The notes under the pieces are model-generated. The model did no database searches. It worked only from the letters and a program-made list of their open reading frames with translations, and was not told the DNA's origin. The translations under genes and the position numbers were made by a program. Shown in pieces: positions 7,980 through 17,222 of a stretch of 64,000 nt of DNA. The stretch spans positions 1,798,001 to 1,862,000 of the forward strand of contig JAWKHH010000001.1 of assembly GCA_041394945.1 (NCBI GenBank), in the 5' to 3' direction. Within the stretch, counting starts at the first letter, position 1; each line of letters starts with the position of its first letter. This stretch comes from Bryobacteraceae bacterium (GTDB taxonomy: Bacteria > Acidobacteriota > Terriglobia > Bryobacterales > Bryobacteraceae).

Positions 7980-10900
7980 ATGCGGCGCGCCATCTTGAGC
8001 CTCGTATTCGCCGCGGCCCTGCCGGCGGCGGATAGCGACACATTCGAACGCGAGATCCGCCCTCTGCTCGCCGAGCATTGCTCCGCCTGCCATGGCGCCC
8101 TCGTCAAGTCGCCCTTTGCCGGCTTGCGCGTGGATTCGCCGGCTGCGCTGCGACGCGGAACTCCCGCCGGCCCCGTCATCGTCCCCGGCAAACCGGGCGA
8201 GAGCCGGCTGCTGCTCGCCTTGCGCGGCAAACTCGCCCAGCCGATGCCTCCCTCCGGCCGCCTCCCGGAAGCCAAGATCGCCGCAATCGAGGCGTGGATC
8301 GCCGCCGGCGCACCGATGCCGGAGGTTCCCGAAGCCGCGCCCGCGATCTCCTCATTCAATCTCGACGAGCGGCGCGCCGCGCATTGGGCCTGGCAACCGG
8401 TACTGCGCGTGCAGCCTCCCGCCGTCCGCGACTCAGCCTGGCCCGTCAACGAGCCTGACCGCTTCCTCCTCGCACGGATGGAAACCGCCAAAGTGCGTCC
8501 CGCCGCCGAAGCCGATCGCCTCACGCTGCTCCGCCGCGCCACCTACGATCTCCACGGCCTGCCCCCTTCCCCCGAACAGATCCGTGAGGTCCTCACCGAC
8601 ACCGCCCCAGGTGCATGGGAACGCCTCGTGGACCGGCTTCTCGAGTCTCCCCAGTTCGGCGAGCGCATGGCGCGCCGATGGATGGACCTCGTCCGCTACT
8701 CCGAATCGCACGGCTCCGAAGGCGACCCTGACACCCCGGACGCCTGGCGCTACCGCGACTACCTCATCCGCGCGTTTAACAACGACGTTCCCTACGATCA
8801 GTTGATCCGCGAGCACCTCGCCGGCGACCTGCTCCCGACGCCCCGCATCGACCCCGCCTCTCACGTGAACGAGTCCATCCTCGGCGCCGCCAACCTCCGC
8901 ATGGTGGAGCACGGCTTCCAACCCGTGGACCCGTGGGAGGACCGCGTCAAATGGACCGACAACCAGATCGACGTATTCGCGAAGGCGTTTCAAGGGTTGA
9001 CGATTTCCTGCGCCCGCTGCCACGATCACAAGTTCGACGCCATCAGCCAGAGCGACTACTACGCCCTGTTCGGCATCTTCGCTGGAGCACGGCCGACGCA
9101 GGTGGCCATCGACGACCCTGCGCTCCTCGCGAAGAACCGCGATGAGTTGGCGGCTCTGAAATCCGAGATCCGCCGTGCAATCGCCGAAGACTGGCTCAAG
9201 GCAGCCGTGCCGGCCAAGGCGTTCGATGAATTGCAGGCGATGCTACCCACCGCCCAGGAAGCCGACGCCGCTCGCGATTTCAACAAGGCCAATTTCACCG
9301 AGGCCTGGGACCTCCGGCGCGACTTCCCACAGTGGCTCGGCCAAGGCACCGGATTTCCGAAGAAGGCCGCCGCGCCAGGGGAATTCTGGATCCAGCCCCA
9401 AGGCGATCGCGCCCTTGATGGAATCTATCCCGGAGGCGTCTACACCAACCTCCTGAGCAACAAGCACGGCGCGGTGATCGCTTCCCCCCGCTTCCGGATC
9501 GAAACGGACTCCATCAGCCTGCGCCTCCTCGGCGGCAACTTCAGCTTCGCGCAGTTGATCATCGAGAACTACGCCGTGCCCCGCGGAGGCATTTACCATC
9601 TGCGCTACAGCCCGAAGAAGGATGCGATGGGTTGGGTTCGCTGGGACACCACCTTCTGGAAGGGCTTCAGCGCCTATATCGAGTTCGCCACGCTCGACGA
9701 AGTCACCCATTTCCTGCCTGACGCCGAGTCCCAAAAGATGAAGCCGCGGCCGCAGCCAAAGCGCGATGGCCGGTCGTGGATCGGCGCCCAGCGAATCTTC
9801 TTCCACAACAACACCCTCATACCGAAGGAGGATGCGAGTCCGGCGCGGTGGATGGCTCGCACCGCACGCGCGGCCGCCGATCTGCTGCCGGAGGCAATCC
9901 GCGCCTGGCGCGACGGCTCCGTCTCCGAAGAACAGGCCTCGTTCCTCGACTGGTTCGTTCGCGAAGGGCGCCTTCCGGTTACCCTCGCCGATCTCCCAAC
10001 AGCGGGCACACTCATCGCGCGCTACCGGCGGCTCGAAGCGGAAGTCCCCCTGGCCCGCCGCGCTCCTGGCGTGTTCTCCGAAGCCCCGCCGCCCCAAAGG
10101 CTCCTCGTGCGAGGGAGCCACAAGAACTTCGGCGATCCGGTGCCGCAGCGATATCTCACGGCGCTCAACAGCAACCCGTATCCCGATACGCGGCTTGCCC
10201 GCCTCCGCCTGGCCGAGGAGGTAGCAAGCGCGGATAATCCGCTCACCGCGCGCGTGATGGTGAATCGCGTGTGGCACAGTCTGTTCCGCCGCGGCATCGT
10301 CGCAAGCGTCGACAACTTCGGAAAACTGGGCGATGCGCCCTCGCACCCGGAGTTGCTGGATTGGCTCGCACGGCGCTTCGTCGAAGACGGCTGGTCGTTG
10401 AAGAAGCTGGTGCGGCTGTTGGCCAGCTCGCGCGCCTACCGGATGAGCGCCGCGGCTTCAGAGGAAGCCCTCCGTTCGGACCCCGCTAATCTTCTGGTTT
10501 CTCACCAAACCATGCGCCGGCTCGAAGCCGAAGAGGTGCGCGACGGGATCCTCGCCGCCTCCGGCCAACTCGACTCCGCGATGTTTGGCCCTTCCGTAGA
10601 CGTCTACTACGCGCACGACACCGGCAAGACGAAGGGTGACAAGCCCAAGGGCCCGCTCGATGGCAACGGCCGCCGCAGCGTCTATCTCGAGATCCGCCGC
10701 AACGCCACCAACCCGTTCCTCGAAGTCTTCGACTTTCCGGTGCCCGCCTCCACCCGCGGCCAGCGCGACGTCACGAACACTCCGGCGCAGCCCCTGGCGC
10801 TGCTCAATAGCCCGTTCGTGATCGCGCAAAGCGAGAAGTGGGCGGCCCGATTGGCCGCGCTCCCGGACGACACCGCCCGCGTCGAGGCAATCTTCCTCCG

Positions 10901-11030
10901 CGCGCTGGGCCGCCCACCTCAACCCGGCGAACGCGACAGCGCACTCACCTACGCCCGGCAGTCCGAATCGCCGTGGCGGGATCTGGCGCACTCCGTGTTC
11001 AACCTCAAGGAGTTCCTCTATGTCCGTTAG
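7980..11030 (+). CDS. PSD1 / planctomycete-type cytochrome c protein, DUF1549-DUF1553 (1016 aa)
   Basis: A large exported protein of the type common in Planctomycetes and Solibacter relatives. It has a signal peptide (about 1-18), then a planctomycete cytochrome-c-like segment with a heme motif CSACH at about residue 32 and the sequence GLRVDSPAALRRGTPAGPVIVPG. DUF1549 follows (FLLARMETAKVRPAAEADRLTLLRRATYDLHGLPP ... RWMDLVRYSESHG) and the C-terminal DUF1553 (NPLTARVMVNRVWHSLFRRGIVASVDNFG). A second CARCHDHK motif near residue 345 could bind heme or metal. The family's reaction is not established; a periplasmic redox or hydrolytic role is inferred. The next gene starts inside its last codons (11-base overlap), so the two are probably made together. 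Confidence 0.88.
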   Translation: MRRAILSLVFAAALPAADSDTFEREIRPLLAEHCSACHGALVKSPFAGLRVDSPAALRRGTPAGPVIVPGKPGESRLLLALRGKLAQPMPPSGRLPEAKIAAIEAWIAAGAPMPEVPEAAPAISSFNLDERRAAHWAWQPVLRVQPPAVRDSAWPVNEPDRFLLARMETAKVRPAAEADRLTLLRRATYDLHGLPPSPEQIREVLTDTAPGAWERLVDRLLESPQFGERMARRWMDLVRYSESHGSEGDPDTPDAWRYRDYLIRAFNNDVPYDQLIREHLAGDLLPTPRIDPASHVNESILGAANLRMVEHGFQPVDPWEDRVKWTDNQIDVFAKAFQGLTISCARCHDHKFDAISQSDYYALFGIFAGARPTQVAIDDPALLAKNRDELAALKSEIRRAIAEDWLKAAVPAKAFDELQAMLPTAQEADAARDFNKANFTEAWDLRRDFPQWLGQGTGFPKKAAAPGEFWIQPQGDRALDGIYPGGVYTNLLSNKHGAVIASPRFRIETDSISLRLLGGNFSFAQLIIENYAVPRGGIYHLRYSPKKDAMGWVRWDTTFWKGFSAYIEFATLDEVTHFLPDAESQKMKPRPQPKRDGRSWIGAQRIFFHNNTLIPKEDASPARWMARTARAAADLLPEAIRAWRDGSVSEEQASFLDWFVREGRLPVTLADLPTAGTLIARYRRLEAEVPLARRAPGVFSEAPPPQRLLVRGSHKNFGDPVPQRYLTALNSNPYPDTRLARLRLAEEVASADNPLTARVMVNRVWHSLFRRGIVASVDNFGKLGDAPSHPELLDWLARRFVEDGWSLKKLVRLLASSRAYRMSAAASEEALRSDPANLLVSHQTMRRLEAEEVRDGILAASGQLDSAMFGPSVDVYYAHDTGKTKGDKPKGPLDGNGRRSVYLEIRRNATNPFLEVFDFPVPASTRGQRDVTNTPAQPLALLNSPFVIAQSEKWAARLAALPDDTARVEAIFLRALGRPPQPGERDSALTYARQSESPWRDLAHSVFNLKEFLYVR

Positions 11031-12408
11031 CCCCGCCCTCTCGCGCCGTCAGCTACTCGCCCGCGCGTCGAACGGGTTCGGGCTGCTCGCCTTCGCCGGA
11101 CTCGCCGCCGAACGGAAACCCGCGCCCCACTTCACCCCCAAAATCCGCAGCGTCATCTTCTGCTACATGTCCGGCGGCGTCTCACACCTCGATTCGTTCG
11201 ACCCCAAGCCCCGCCTCGCTCGCGAAGCCGGCCAGCCCATGCCCGTTCCCGTAGACCGCACCATGTTCAACGACAACGGCAACATCATGCCGTCACCGTG
11301 GGAGTTCCGGAACTACGGCGCAAGCGGAATCCCGGTCAGCGATCTGTTCCCGCACATGGGCTCCATCGCCGACAAGATCTGCGTCATCCGCTCCATGACG
11401 GTGAAGTTCATGGAGCACGCACAGGCGAACTTCTACTTCCATTCCGGCCAGCCCTTCACCGGCTTCCCCACCATGGGCGCGTGGACCACCTACGGCCTCG
11501 GCTCGGAATCGCGCAACCTGCCCGGCTTCGTCGTGCTCGCCAGCGGCGAGATCCCCCTCGGCGGAATCAACGTCTACGGCAACGGATTCCTGCCCGCCAT
11601 GCACCAGGGTGCGTTCGTTTACCCGGAACGCCCGGAGCCGCTCCAGGACATCACGCCCAAAGAGCCGGACACCGCGCAGCGCCGCCGCCTTGATTTCATC
11701 GCCTCCATGGACCGCGGATTCGCCGCTCGCGCCGCGCGCGATTCGCAGATCGAGGCCGCCATCCGCAACTACGAAATCGCCTACCGGATGCAGAGCGCGG
11801 TGCCGGAACTTTGCGACCTCTCCGGCGAGTCGCCGGCCACGAAGAAGCTCTATTGCCTCGATTCCGAAATCGCCGGCAAGGCTGCCTACGGACGGCAGTG
11901 TCTGCTGGCGCGGCGGCTGGTGGAGCGCGGCGTGCGCTTCGTCGAACTCACCATCGTGCCGCCCAAGGGCCTCGGCGGCGGCAACTCGTGGGATCAGCAC
12001 TCAAAGCTCCGCGAGCACCACGCCGCCAACGCCATCCACGTCGACGAGCCCATCGCCGCGCTCGTCAAGGACCTCGAATCCCGCGGCCTGCTCGACGAAA
12101 CGCTCGTGATCTGGTCCGGCGAATTCGGCCGCACGCCGTTCGTGCAAGGCAAGGACGGGCGCGACCACAACCCTTCCGGCTTCTCCCTGTGGCTCGCCGG
12201 CGGCGGCATCCGGCGCGGAATGATCTTCGGCGCAACCGACGAGTACGGCTATCGCGCAATCGAGAACATTCTCACCATCCACGATCTCCACGCCACCATC
12301 CTGCACCTGATGGGCATTGACCACGAACGGCTCACCTTCCGGTTCGGCGGCCGCGATTTCCGCCTCACCGACGTCCATGGGCAAGTCATCCGTCCGATAC
12401 TGGGTTGA
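11020..12408 (+). CDS. DUF1501 family protein with Tat-like signal (462 aa)
   Basis: The N-terminus SPALSRRQLLARASNGFGLL has a twin-arginine-like motif (SRRQLL) and a hydrophobic stretch, so export in folded form is likely. The body matches DUF1501, a sulfatase/phosphatase-like fold: SVIFCYMSGGVSHLDSFDPKP near the start, QHSKLREHHAANAIHVDEPIAALVKDLESRGLLDETLVIWSGEFGRTPF, then DHNPSGFSLWLAGGG. DUF1501 genes almost always sit beside DUF1549/DUF1553 genes, as here, which points to one joint but still unknown function. The start overlaps the previous gene by 11 bases, showing translational coupling. Confidence 0.88.
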   Translation: MSVSPALSRRQLLARASNGFGLLAFAGLAAERKPAPHFTPKIRSVIFCYMSGGVSHLDSFDPKPRLAREAGQPMPVPVDRTMFNDNGNIMPSPWEFRNYGASGIPVSDLFPHMGSIADKICVIRSMTVKFMEHAQANFYFHSGQPFTGFPTMGAWTTYGLGSESRNLPGFVVLASGEIPLGGINVYGNGFLPAMHQGAFVYPERPEPLQDITPKEPDTAQRRRLDFIASMDRGFAARAARDSQIEAAIRNYEIAYRMQSAVPELCDLSGESPATKKLYCLDSEIAGKAAYGRQCLLARRLVERGVRFVELTIVPPKGLGGGNSWDQHSKLREHHAANAIHVDEPIAALVKDLESRGLLDETLVIWSGEFGRTPFVQGKDGRDHNPSGFSLWLAGGGIRRGMIFGATDEYGYRAIENILTIHDLHATILHLMGIDHERLTFRFGGRDFRLTDVHGQVIRPILG

Positions 12409-12412
12409 AGGT

Positions 12413-13453
12413 TTGATTCGGCGAGTCCCATTTCTGTTCGCGGCCATGCCGCTGTTCGCCGCTGGTCCGTGCACGGAAGGCGCGGAAGCACTCGGCCGTC
12501 GTGACCTTCCCGCCGCCGAACGCGCCCTGCGCACCTGCACAGCCCAACCCGGCGCGCCGCTGGACGCCTTCCTCATGCTCTGCGGCGTCTACCAGATGCA
12601 AGGCAACGCGGCCGGCCTCTACGAAGCGGCTGTCGCCGGCATCAAGCACTACCCGGCCGACAAGCGCTTTTATCTCACCGCCGGCGCACACGCCGGCCGC
12701 AGCCAGATGTTCGCCGACGCGGTGAACATCCTCGAACCCGCTGTGAGGCGCTGGCCCGAAGACGGGAAACTCGCGAGCCTCCTTGAAAGCGCCCATCTTG
12801 GCGAGGGCATGACGCGGCTCGACGCCGGCGATAACGACGCCGCGCTCACGCACCTTGAGCGGGCTGTCGCTCTCGTGCCCAACGATGTCGAGGCGCTTCT
12901 GAATCTCGGCCGCGCGCTGCACAATCTCAATCGCGGCGAAGAGGCGCTGGAAGTATTCGATCGCACCTTGGCCACCGATCCCCAAGCGCCGCTCGCGCAG
13001 TTCCATCGCGGCATGGCCTTCCAGGCCCTCGGCCGCTTTGAAGAAGCGATCACCGCCATCGGCGCCGAACTAGCCGTGAATCCGGAGCACGCGCCCGCCC
13101 GGCTCATCCGTGGTCTCGCCCTCATGGGCAGAGGCGACGCGCAAGCCGCCCTTCCCGATCTGCGAGCCTCGGTGGAGGCCATGCCCGCCGACGCCACCGC
13201 ACCATTCGCACTCGCCCGCTGCCTGATGCGCCTGGACAAGTCCCCCGAGGCCGAACCGCACTTGCTAAAAGCAATCGAGCTTTCCCCGCGCGACCCGGCC
13301 CCACGCAACGCGCTCGTGCGCGTGCTCATCGCCACCGGCCGCCGCGACGAAGCCGCAAAGCTCGCCGCCGAAGCCGCCGTGCTCGCGCGCGAAGAGCGTT
13401 CCGCCGCGCCCGGCGAGATCAAATTCCAAAGCTATCGCCGGCCAGCCAAATGA
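12413..13453 (+). CDS. Exported TPR-repeat protein (346 aa)
   Basis: A tetratricopeptide-repeat protein with about six repeats between residues about 130 and 330 (for example DVEALLNLGRALHNLNRGEEALEVFDRTLATDP and APARLIRGLALMGRGDAQAALPDL). TPR arrays serve as protein-binding scaffolds. The TTG at 12413 gives a compact signal peptide (MIRRVPFLFAAMPLFAAGP) four bases after the preceding stop. ATG 12377 in the same frame would add 12 residues and overlap DUF1501. The stop overlaps the ATG of the CRTAC1 gene (ATGA at 13450), so it lies in the middle of a coupled gene train and probably assists the exported partners. Confidence 0.78.
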   Translation: MIRRVPFLFAAMPLFAAGPCTEGAEALGRRDLPAAERALRTCTAQPGAPLDAFLMLCGVYQMQGNAAGLYEAAVAGIKHYPADKRFYLTAGAHAGRSQMFADAVNILEPAVRRWPEDGKLASLLESAHLGEGMTRLDAGDNDAALTHLERAVALVPNDVEALLNLGRALHNLNRGEEALEVFDRTLATDPQAPLAQFHRGMAFQALGRFEEAITAIGAELAVNPEHAPARLIRGLALMGRGDAQAALPDLRASVEAMPADATAPFALARCLMRLDKSPEAEPHLLKAIELSPRDPAPRNALVRVLIATGRRDEAAKLAAEAAVLAREERSAAPGEIKFQSYRRPAK

Positions 13454-15063
13454 GAGCGCTCGCCGCACTGCTGCTCTTTGTCCCGCCGGCCGAAGCCCCG
13501 CCGTTCGAGGATACGGCCGCCAAGGCCGGCCTTTCCTTCCACCTCGTCAGCGGCGACCCGAAGGAAAAGAAGTTCCTCATCGAGTCCATCGGCGGTGGAC
13601 TCGCCGTCATCGACTTCGACGGCGACGGATGGATAGACCTCTTCCTTCCCAACGGCGCCACCATCGCCGCCGCCCGTGCCGGCCGCATCCCGCAGCGCGC
13701 CGCGCTCTATCGCAACAACCGCGACGGAACCTTCACCGACGTCGCGGCCAAAGCCGGAGTCGCCGTTCAGAAAGCGTGGGGCAAGGGGGCCCTCGCCGCC
13801 GACTTCAACGGTGACGGCCACACGGACCTCTACGTGGTCAACTTCGGACCGAACAGCCTCTATCTCAACAACGGCGACGGCACGTTCACCGACGCCACCG
13901 CGAAATCCGGCGCCGGCGATCCACGCTGGTCCTCCGCGGCCGCGGCGGTCGACTTTGACGGCGACGGCGACCTCGACATCTTCGTCGCCAACTACGTCGA
14001 CTACGACTTGAACCGGCTCCCCACCGAAGGCAAGTTTTGTCTCTACCTGGGCATCCCCGTCGCGTGCGGCCCGCGCGGCCTTGCCGGAGCCGGCGACGCG
14101 CTTTACCGCAACAACGGCGACGGCACTTTCGCCGATGTGGCCAAGATCGCCGGCGTCGCCGACCCCGCCGGCTACTACGGCCTTGGAGCGGCCTGGGGCG
14201 ACTACGACCTCGACGGTGACATGGACCTCTTCGTCGCCAACGACTCCACGCCCAACTATCTCTACCGCAACAACGGCGACGGCACATTCACCGACGTCGG
14301 CATCGAAGCGGGCGTCGCCTTCAGCGAAGAAGGCAAGGAGCAGGCCTGCATGGGAGTCGAGTTCGAAGACCTGGACAACGATGGCCTGCCGGAAATCGCC
14401 GTCACCAACTTCTCCAACGACTACAACACGCTCTACCGCAACCGCGGCAGTGGACGCTTCGAGGACGATTCCCACGCTGCCGGCCTTGTCCAGGACTCAT
14501 GGAGCGATCTGAGCTGGGGCGTCGGCTTCTTCGATTTCGACAACGACGGCGCGAAGGATATCTTCATCGCCAGCGGCCACATCTATCCGCAGGTGGATAC
14601 AGTCCGAATCAATACCTCCTTCCGGCAGCCGAACCGGCTCTACATGAACCAAGGTGGAAAACTCGCGCCAGCTCTCGCCCCCGGCGAGGTCCGATCCAGC
14701 CGCGGCGCGGTCTTCGCCGATTTCGACAACGACGGCCGCATCGACATCGCCATCGCCGAAATGGACGCCCCGCCCACGCTGCTGATGAATCGTTCCCCCG
14801 GCGCCGCGCACTGGCTCATGATTCGCCTCGAAGGCAAGAAGAACCGCGACGGAGTGGGCGCCGTGGTCACTGTGAAGACCGCGTCCGCCACCCAGACCCG
14901 TCAGGTGAAGGCCGGCGGAAGCTACGCCTCCACGAACGATCCGCGCCAGCACTTCGGACTCGGCGCGGCCTCGGCCGCCGAAGTCACCGTGCGCTGGCCG
15001 GGAGGCGCGGAGACACGCGTGGAGAATGTCGCAGCGGATCGGGTGGTAACGGTAAGGGAATGA
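13450..15063 (+). CDS. CRTAC1 family protein: FG-GAP/VCBS repeats plus ASPIC/UnbV domain (537 aa)
   Basis: An exported seven-blade-type repeat protein. At least seven calcium-loop-like motifs are visible (DFDGDGWIDLFLPNG, DFNGDGHTDLYVVN, DFDGDGDLDIFVAN, DYDLDGDMDLFVAND, DLDNDGLPEIAVTN, DFDNDGAKDIFIAS, DFDNDGRIDIAIAE), as in integrin-like FG-GAP propellers. Residues about 450-537 are the ASPIC/UnbV domain (GVGAVVTVKTAS ... DPRQHFGLGAASAAEVTVRWPGG). The short N-terminus (MRALAALLLFVPPAEA) can act as a signal peptide. The start overlaps the TPR stop as ATGA. It ends exactly where the convergent cupin gene ends. Probably periplasmic or surface-located; ligand unknown. Confidence 0.87.
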   Translation: MRALAALLLFVPPAEAPPFEDTAAKAGLSFHLVSGDPKEKKFLIESIGGGLAVIDFDGDGWIDLFLPNGATIAAARAGRIPQRAALYRNNRDGTFTDVAAKAGVAVQKAWGKGALAADFNGDGHTDLYVVNFGPNSLYLNNGDGTFTDATAKSGAGDPRWSSAAAAVDFDGDGDLDIFVANYVDYDLNRLPTEGKFCLYLGIPVACGPRGLAGAGDALYRNNGDGTFADVAKIAGVADPAGYYGLGAAWGDYDLDGDMDLFVANDSTPNYLYRNNGDGTFTDVGIEAGVAFSEEGKEQACMGVEFEDLDNDGLPEIAVTNFSNDYNTLYRNRGSGRFEDDSHAAGLVQDSWSDLSWGVGFFDFDNDGAKDIFIASGHIYPQVDTVRINTSFRQPNRLYMNQGGKLAPALAPGEVRSSRGAVFADFDNDGRIDIAIAEMDAPPTLLMNRSPGAAHWLMIRLEGKKNRDGVGAVVTVKTASATQTRQVKAGGSYASTNDPRQHFGLGAASAAEVTVRWPGGAETRVENVAADRVVTVRE

Positions 15064-15555
15064 TCAGCCGCGCACGTAGTCGCGCGCGGAAGAGACAATC
15101 AGCAGCAGGCAGCCGGTCTCCGTGGTGATGGCGCCATGATCGGTGCCAGGCTTCGCGAGGAAAAAATCTCCAGCGCGTACCGACATCGAACCGTCCACCT
15201 GCCGGAGATCTCCCTCGATCACCCAACATTGTTCGCCCACCGAATGATGGTGGTTCGGGTATACCGAGCCCGGAGCCATCCGAAGCAGGTTGGTGGCGAT
15301 CGATGTCTGCTTGTCGTAGGCGAGCGTGAGAACTTCCACGCCGTCGAACGGCGTCTGCGTCCAGAGCCGTTCCTCCCGCTTCAGAATCGCATATCCAGGC
15401 AGGGCGTCCTGAAAGCCGCCTCGCCCCACCGGTTTCGCCGCCGCCATCACGCGATCGCGCACCCCGACCGGCGGCCTGACCGGCGTCGTCAGCGCGAGCA
15501 GCGCAGCGATTTCGGACTGGTCCTCCGGCAGCGAGACTGAGAGATTCGGATCCAC
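15064..15555 (-). CDS. ChrR-like cupin-domain protein (163 aa)
   Basis: A small cytoplasmic cupin. The two cupin motifs are clear: PGSVYPNHHHSVGEQCWVIEGDL, with three histidines and a glutamate as metal ligands, and GDFFLAKPGTDHG. The N-terminal stretch (EIAALLALTTPVRPPVGVRDRVMAA) resembles the linker of ChrR-type anti-sigma proteins. The usual zinc-binding anti-sigma domain is missing, and no sigma factor gene is next to it. GTG 15555 is preceded by AAGGA at suitable spacing. It is convergent with the first CRTAC1 gene (adjacent stops) and divergent from the second one. It could be a metal-dependent dioxygenase-like enzyme or a sensor. Confidence 0.72.
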   Translation of the reverse strand: MDPNLSVSLPEDQSEIAALLALTTPVRPPVGVRDRVMAAAKPVGRGGFQDALPGYAILKREERLWTQTPFDGVEVLTLAYDKQTSIATNLLRMAPGSVYPNHHHSVGEQCWVIEGDLRQVDGSMSVRAGDFFLAKPGTDHGAITTETGCLLLIVSSARDYVRG

Positions 15556-15588
15556 GATATCCTTGCCCCATATTGTAGCCTGATTGTG

Positions 15589-17190
15589 ATGGCTCAGCCT
15601 ATCCTCCCCGTTCTGGCGTTGGCGGCGGGCCTCCTTTCCTACACGGCAATCGAACTCCCGTTTTCGGTCGAATCCTCCAAGACCAGCCGTAAGTATCTGC
15701 TCGAATCGATGACCGGCGGAGTCGCGCTCATCGACTACGACGGCGACGGTCTCATCGACATCTACTTCGTCAACGGCGCGGCGCTGGCGGACCCGATGGC
15801 GGCCGATGCGATGCCCGTCAAGTCAGACCCGAAATACTGGAACCGCCTCTACCGCAATTCCGGCGAAATGCGCTTCGTGGACGTCACCGAAAAGGCGGGC
15901 CTGCGCGGCGCCGGCTACGGCATGGGCGCCGCCGCGGCCGACTTCGACAACGACGGCGACGCCGACCTCTACGTCACCGCATACGGCGCCAATCAACTAT
16001 TCCGCAATGATGGCGGGCGCTTCCGCGACATCACCGCCGAGGCCGGCGTCGCGGGCGGCGGGTGGTCCACCGGCGCCGCCTGGGTGGATATCGATAACGA
16101 CGGCCTGCTCGACCTGTTCGTGGCCCGCTATCTCGAATGGTCCTTCGCCGACATCTGGTGCGGCGCGCGCAAGGAGGGTTACCGCAGCTACTGCCACCCG
16201 GATCAGTTCAAGCCTGTCTCGCATCTGCTCTTCCGCAATCTCGGCGGCGGCCGGTTCGTCGACATCACCGCCGCAAGCGGCCTCGCCACCGCGCCGGGCA
16301 AGGGGCTCGGCGTCGCCATCGGCGACTACGACCTGGACGGGTTGGTCGATATCGCCGTCGCCAACGACGCATTCCCCCAACAGCTCTTCCGCAACGCCGG
16401 CAAGGCGCGCCTCCGAGAAACGGCGCTTGAAGCGAACGCAGCCTACGACGACGATGGCCGTGTCTTCTCCGGCATGGGCATCGATCTCGCCGACTACGAC
16501 AACGACGGGCGTCCGGATCTGGCCATCAATGCGCTCGCCGGGCAGCGCTATGCGCTCTTCCGCAACGTTGCCGACGGCTTCGAATATGCGTCGCCAGGCT
16601 CCGGAGTCGCCTCGGCCACACGCGGACACTCCGGTTGGGGACTCCGCTTCGCCGACCTCGACAACGACGGCTGGAAGGACCTCGTCGTCGCCCAGGGGCA
16701 CGTCATGGACAACATCGAACTCACGCAGCCCGGCACGCCCTATCGCGAACCGATGCTGATCCTTCGCAACACCGCCGGCAAGTTCGCCGAGGCTCCCGCG
16801 GGCGATGCCCTCAGTGTGGACCGCGCCGCCCGCGGAATGGCCGTGGGCGATCTCGATAACGACGGTACGCTCGAACTCGTGGTGGCGGCGCAGGAGTCGC
16901 CCGCGGTCGTGTTTCGCCGAGCGCCGGGTTCGAATCACTGGCTCACTGTAGCCCTCCGCGGACACGCGAGCAACCGGCAAGGCATCGGCGCGCGCGTAAC
17001 CGTGGGCGGCCAGGCGGTGACGGTCTCCACCGCGTCCAGCTACCTCGCCTCGAACGACCCGCGCGCCCACTTCGGCCTCGGCGCGTCGGCCGATCCGGTC
17101 ACCGTGGAAGTGCGCTGGCCGTCCGGCAAGGTGCAGCGCGTCGAAGGCGCGCCGGTGGACCGCGTGATGACGATCGAAGAAAATCGTTGA
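15589..17190 (+). CDS. Second CRTAC1 family protein: FG-GAP repeats plus ASPIC/UnbV domain (533 aa)
   Basis: A paralogue of the 13450 gene with the same plan. It has a short hydrophobic N-terminus (MAQPILPVLALAAGLLSYTA), repeated DxDxDG loops (DYDGDGLIDIYFVNG, DFDNDGDADLYVTAYG, DIDNDGLLDLFVARY, DYDLDGLVDIAVAND, DYDNDGRPDLAINAL, DLDNDGWKDLVVAQGH) and a C-terminal ASPIC/UnbV domain (GIGARVTVGGQ ... DPRAHFGLGASADPVTVEVRWPSGK). ATG 15589 was preferred; GTG 15586 is directly before it in frame. No Shine-Dalgarno is present, but TATTGT at 15571 could be a -10 giving a very short leader. Its stop codon overlaps the -35 of the blaI promoter. Confidence 0.86.
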   Translation: MAQPILPVLALAAGLLSYTAIELPFSVESSKTSRKYLLESMTGGVALIDYDGDGLIDIYFVNGAALADPMAADAMPVKSDPKYWNRLYRNSGEMRFVDVTEKAGLRGAGYGMGAAAADFDNDGDADLYVTAYGANQLFRNDGGRFRDITAEAGVAGGGWSTGAAWVDIDNDGLLDLFVARYLEWSFADIWCGARKEGYRSYCHPDQFKPVSHLLFRNLGGGRFVDITAASGLATAPGKGLGVAIGDYDLDGLVDIAVANDAFPQQLFRNAGKARLRETALEANAAYDDDGRVFSGMGIDLADYDNDGRPDLAINALAGQRYALFRNVADGFEYASPGSGVASATRGHSGWGLRFADLDNDGWKDLVVAQGHVMDNIELTQPGTPYREPMLILRNTAGKFAEAPAGDALSVDRAARGMAVGDLDNDGTLELVVAAQESPAVVFRRAPGSNHWLTVALRGHASNRQGIGARVTVGGQAVTVSTASSYLASNDPRAHFGLGASADPVTVEVRWPSGKVQRVEGAPVDRVMTIEENR

Positions 17191-17222
17191 CATTCGATCT
17201 GCTTCGTACTAAATAATTAGTA
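17187..17222 (+). promoter_or_regulatory. blaI-type promoter with operator palindrome reaching the start codon
   Basis: TTGACA (17187-17192) and TAAATA (17210-17215) are 17 bases apart. A 16-base inverted repeat TACTAAATAATTAGTA (17207-17222; arms TACTAA and TTAGTA) covers the -10 and ends on the first base of the ATG at 17222. BlaI/MecI repressors bind TAC...GTA dyads, so this is the expected site of autoregulation. The predicted transcript start is about 17222, i.e. leaderless. Confidence 0.75.

Noticed and set aside
16920..16940. T-loop-like GGTTCGAATC suggesting a tRNA
   Set aside because: It lies inside the ASPIC-containing CRTAC1 coding region and no acceptor or anticodon arm can be built around it.
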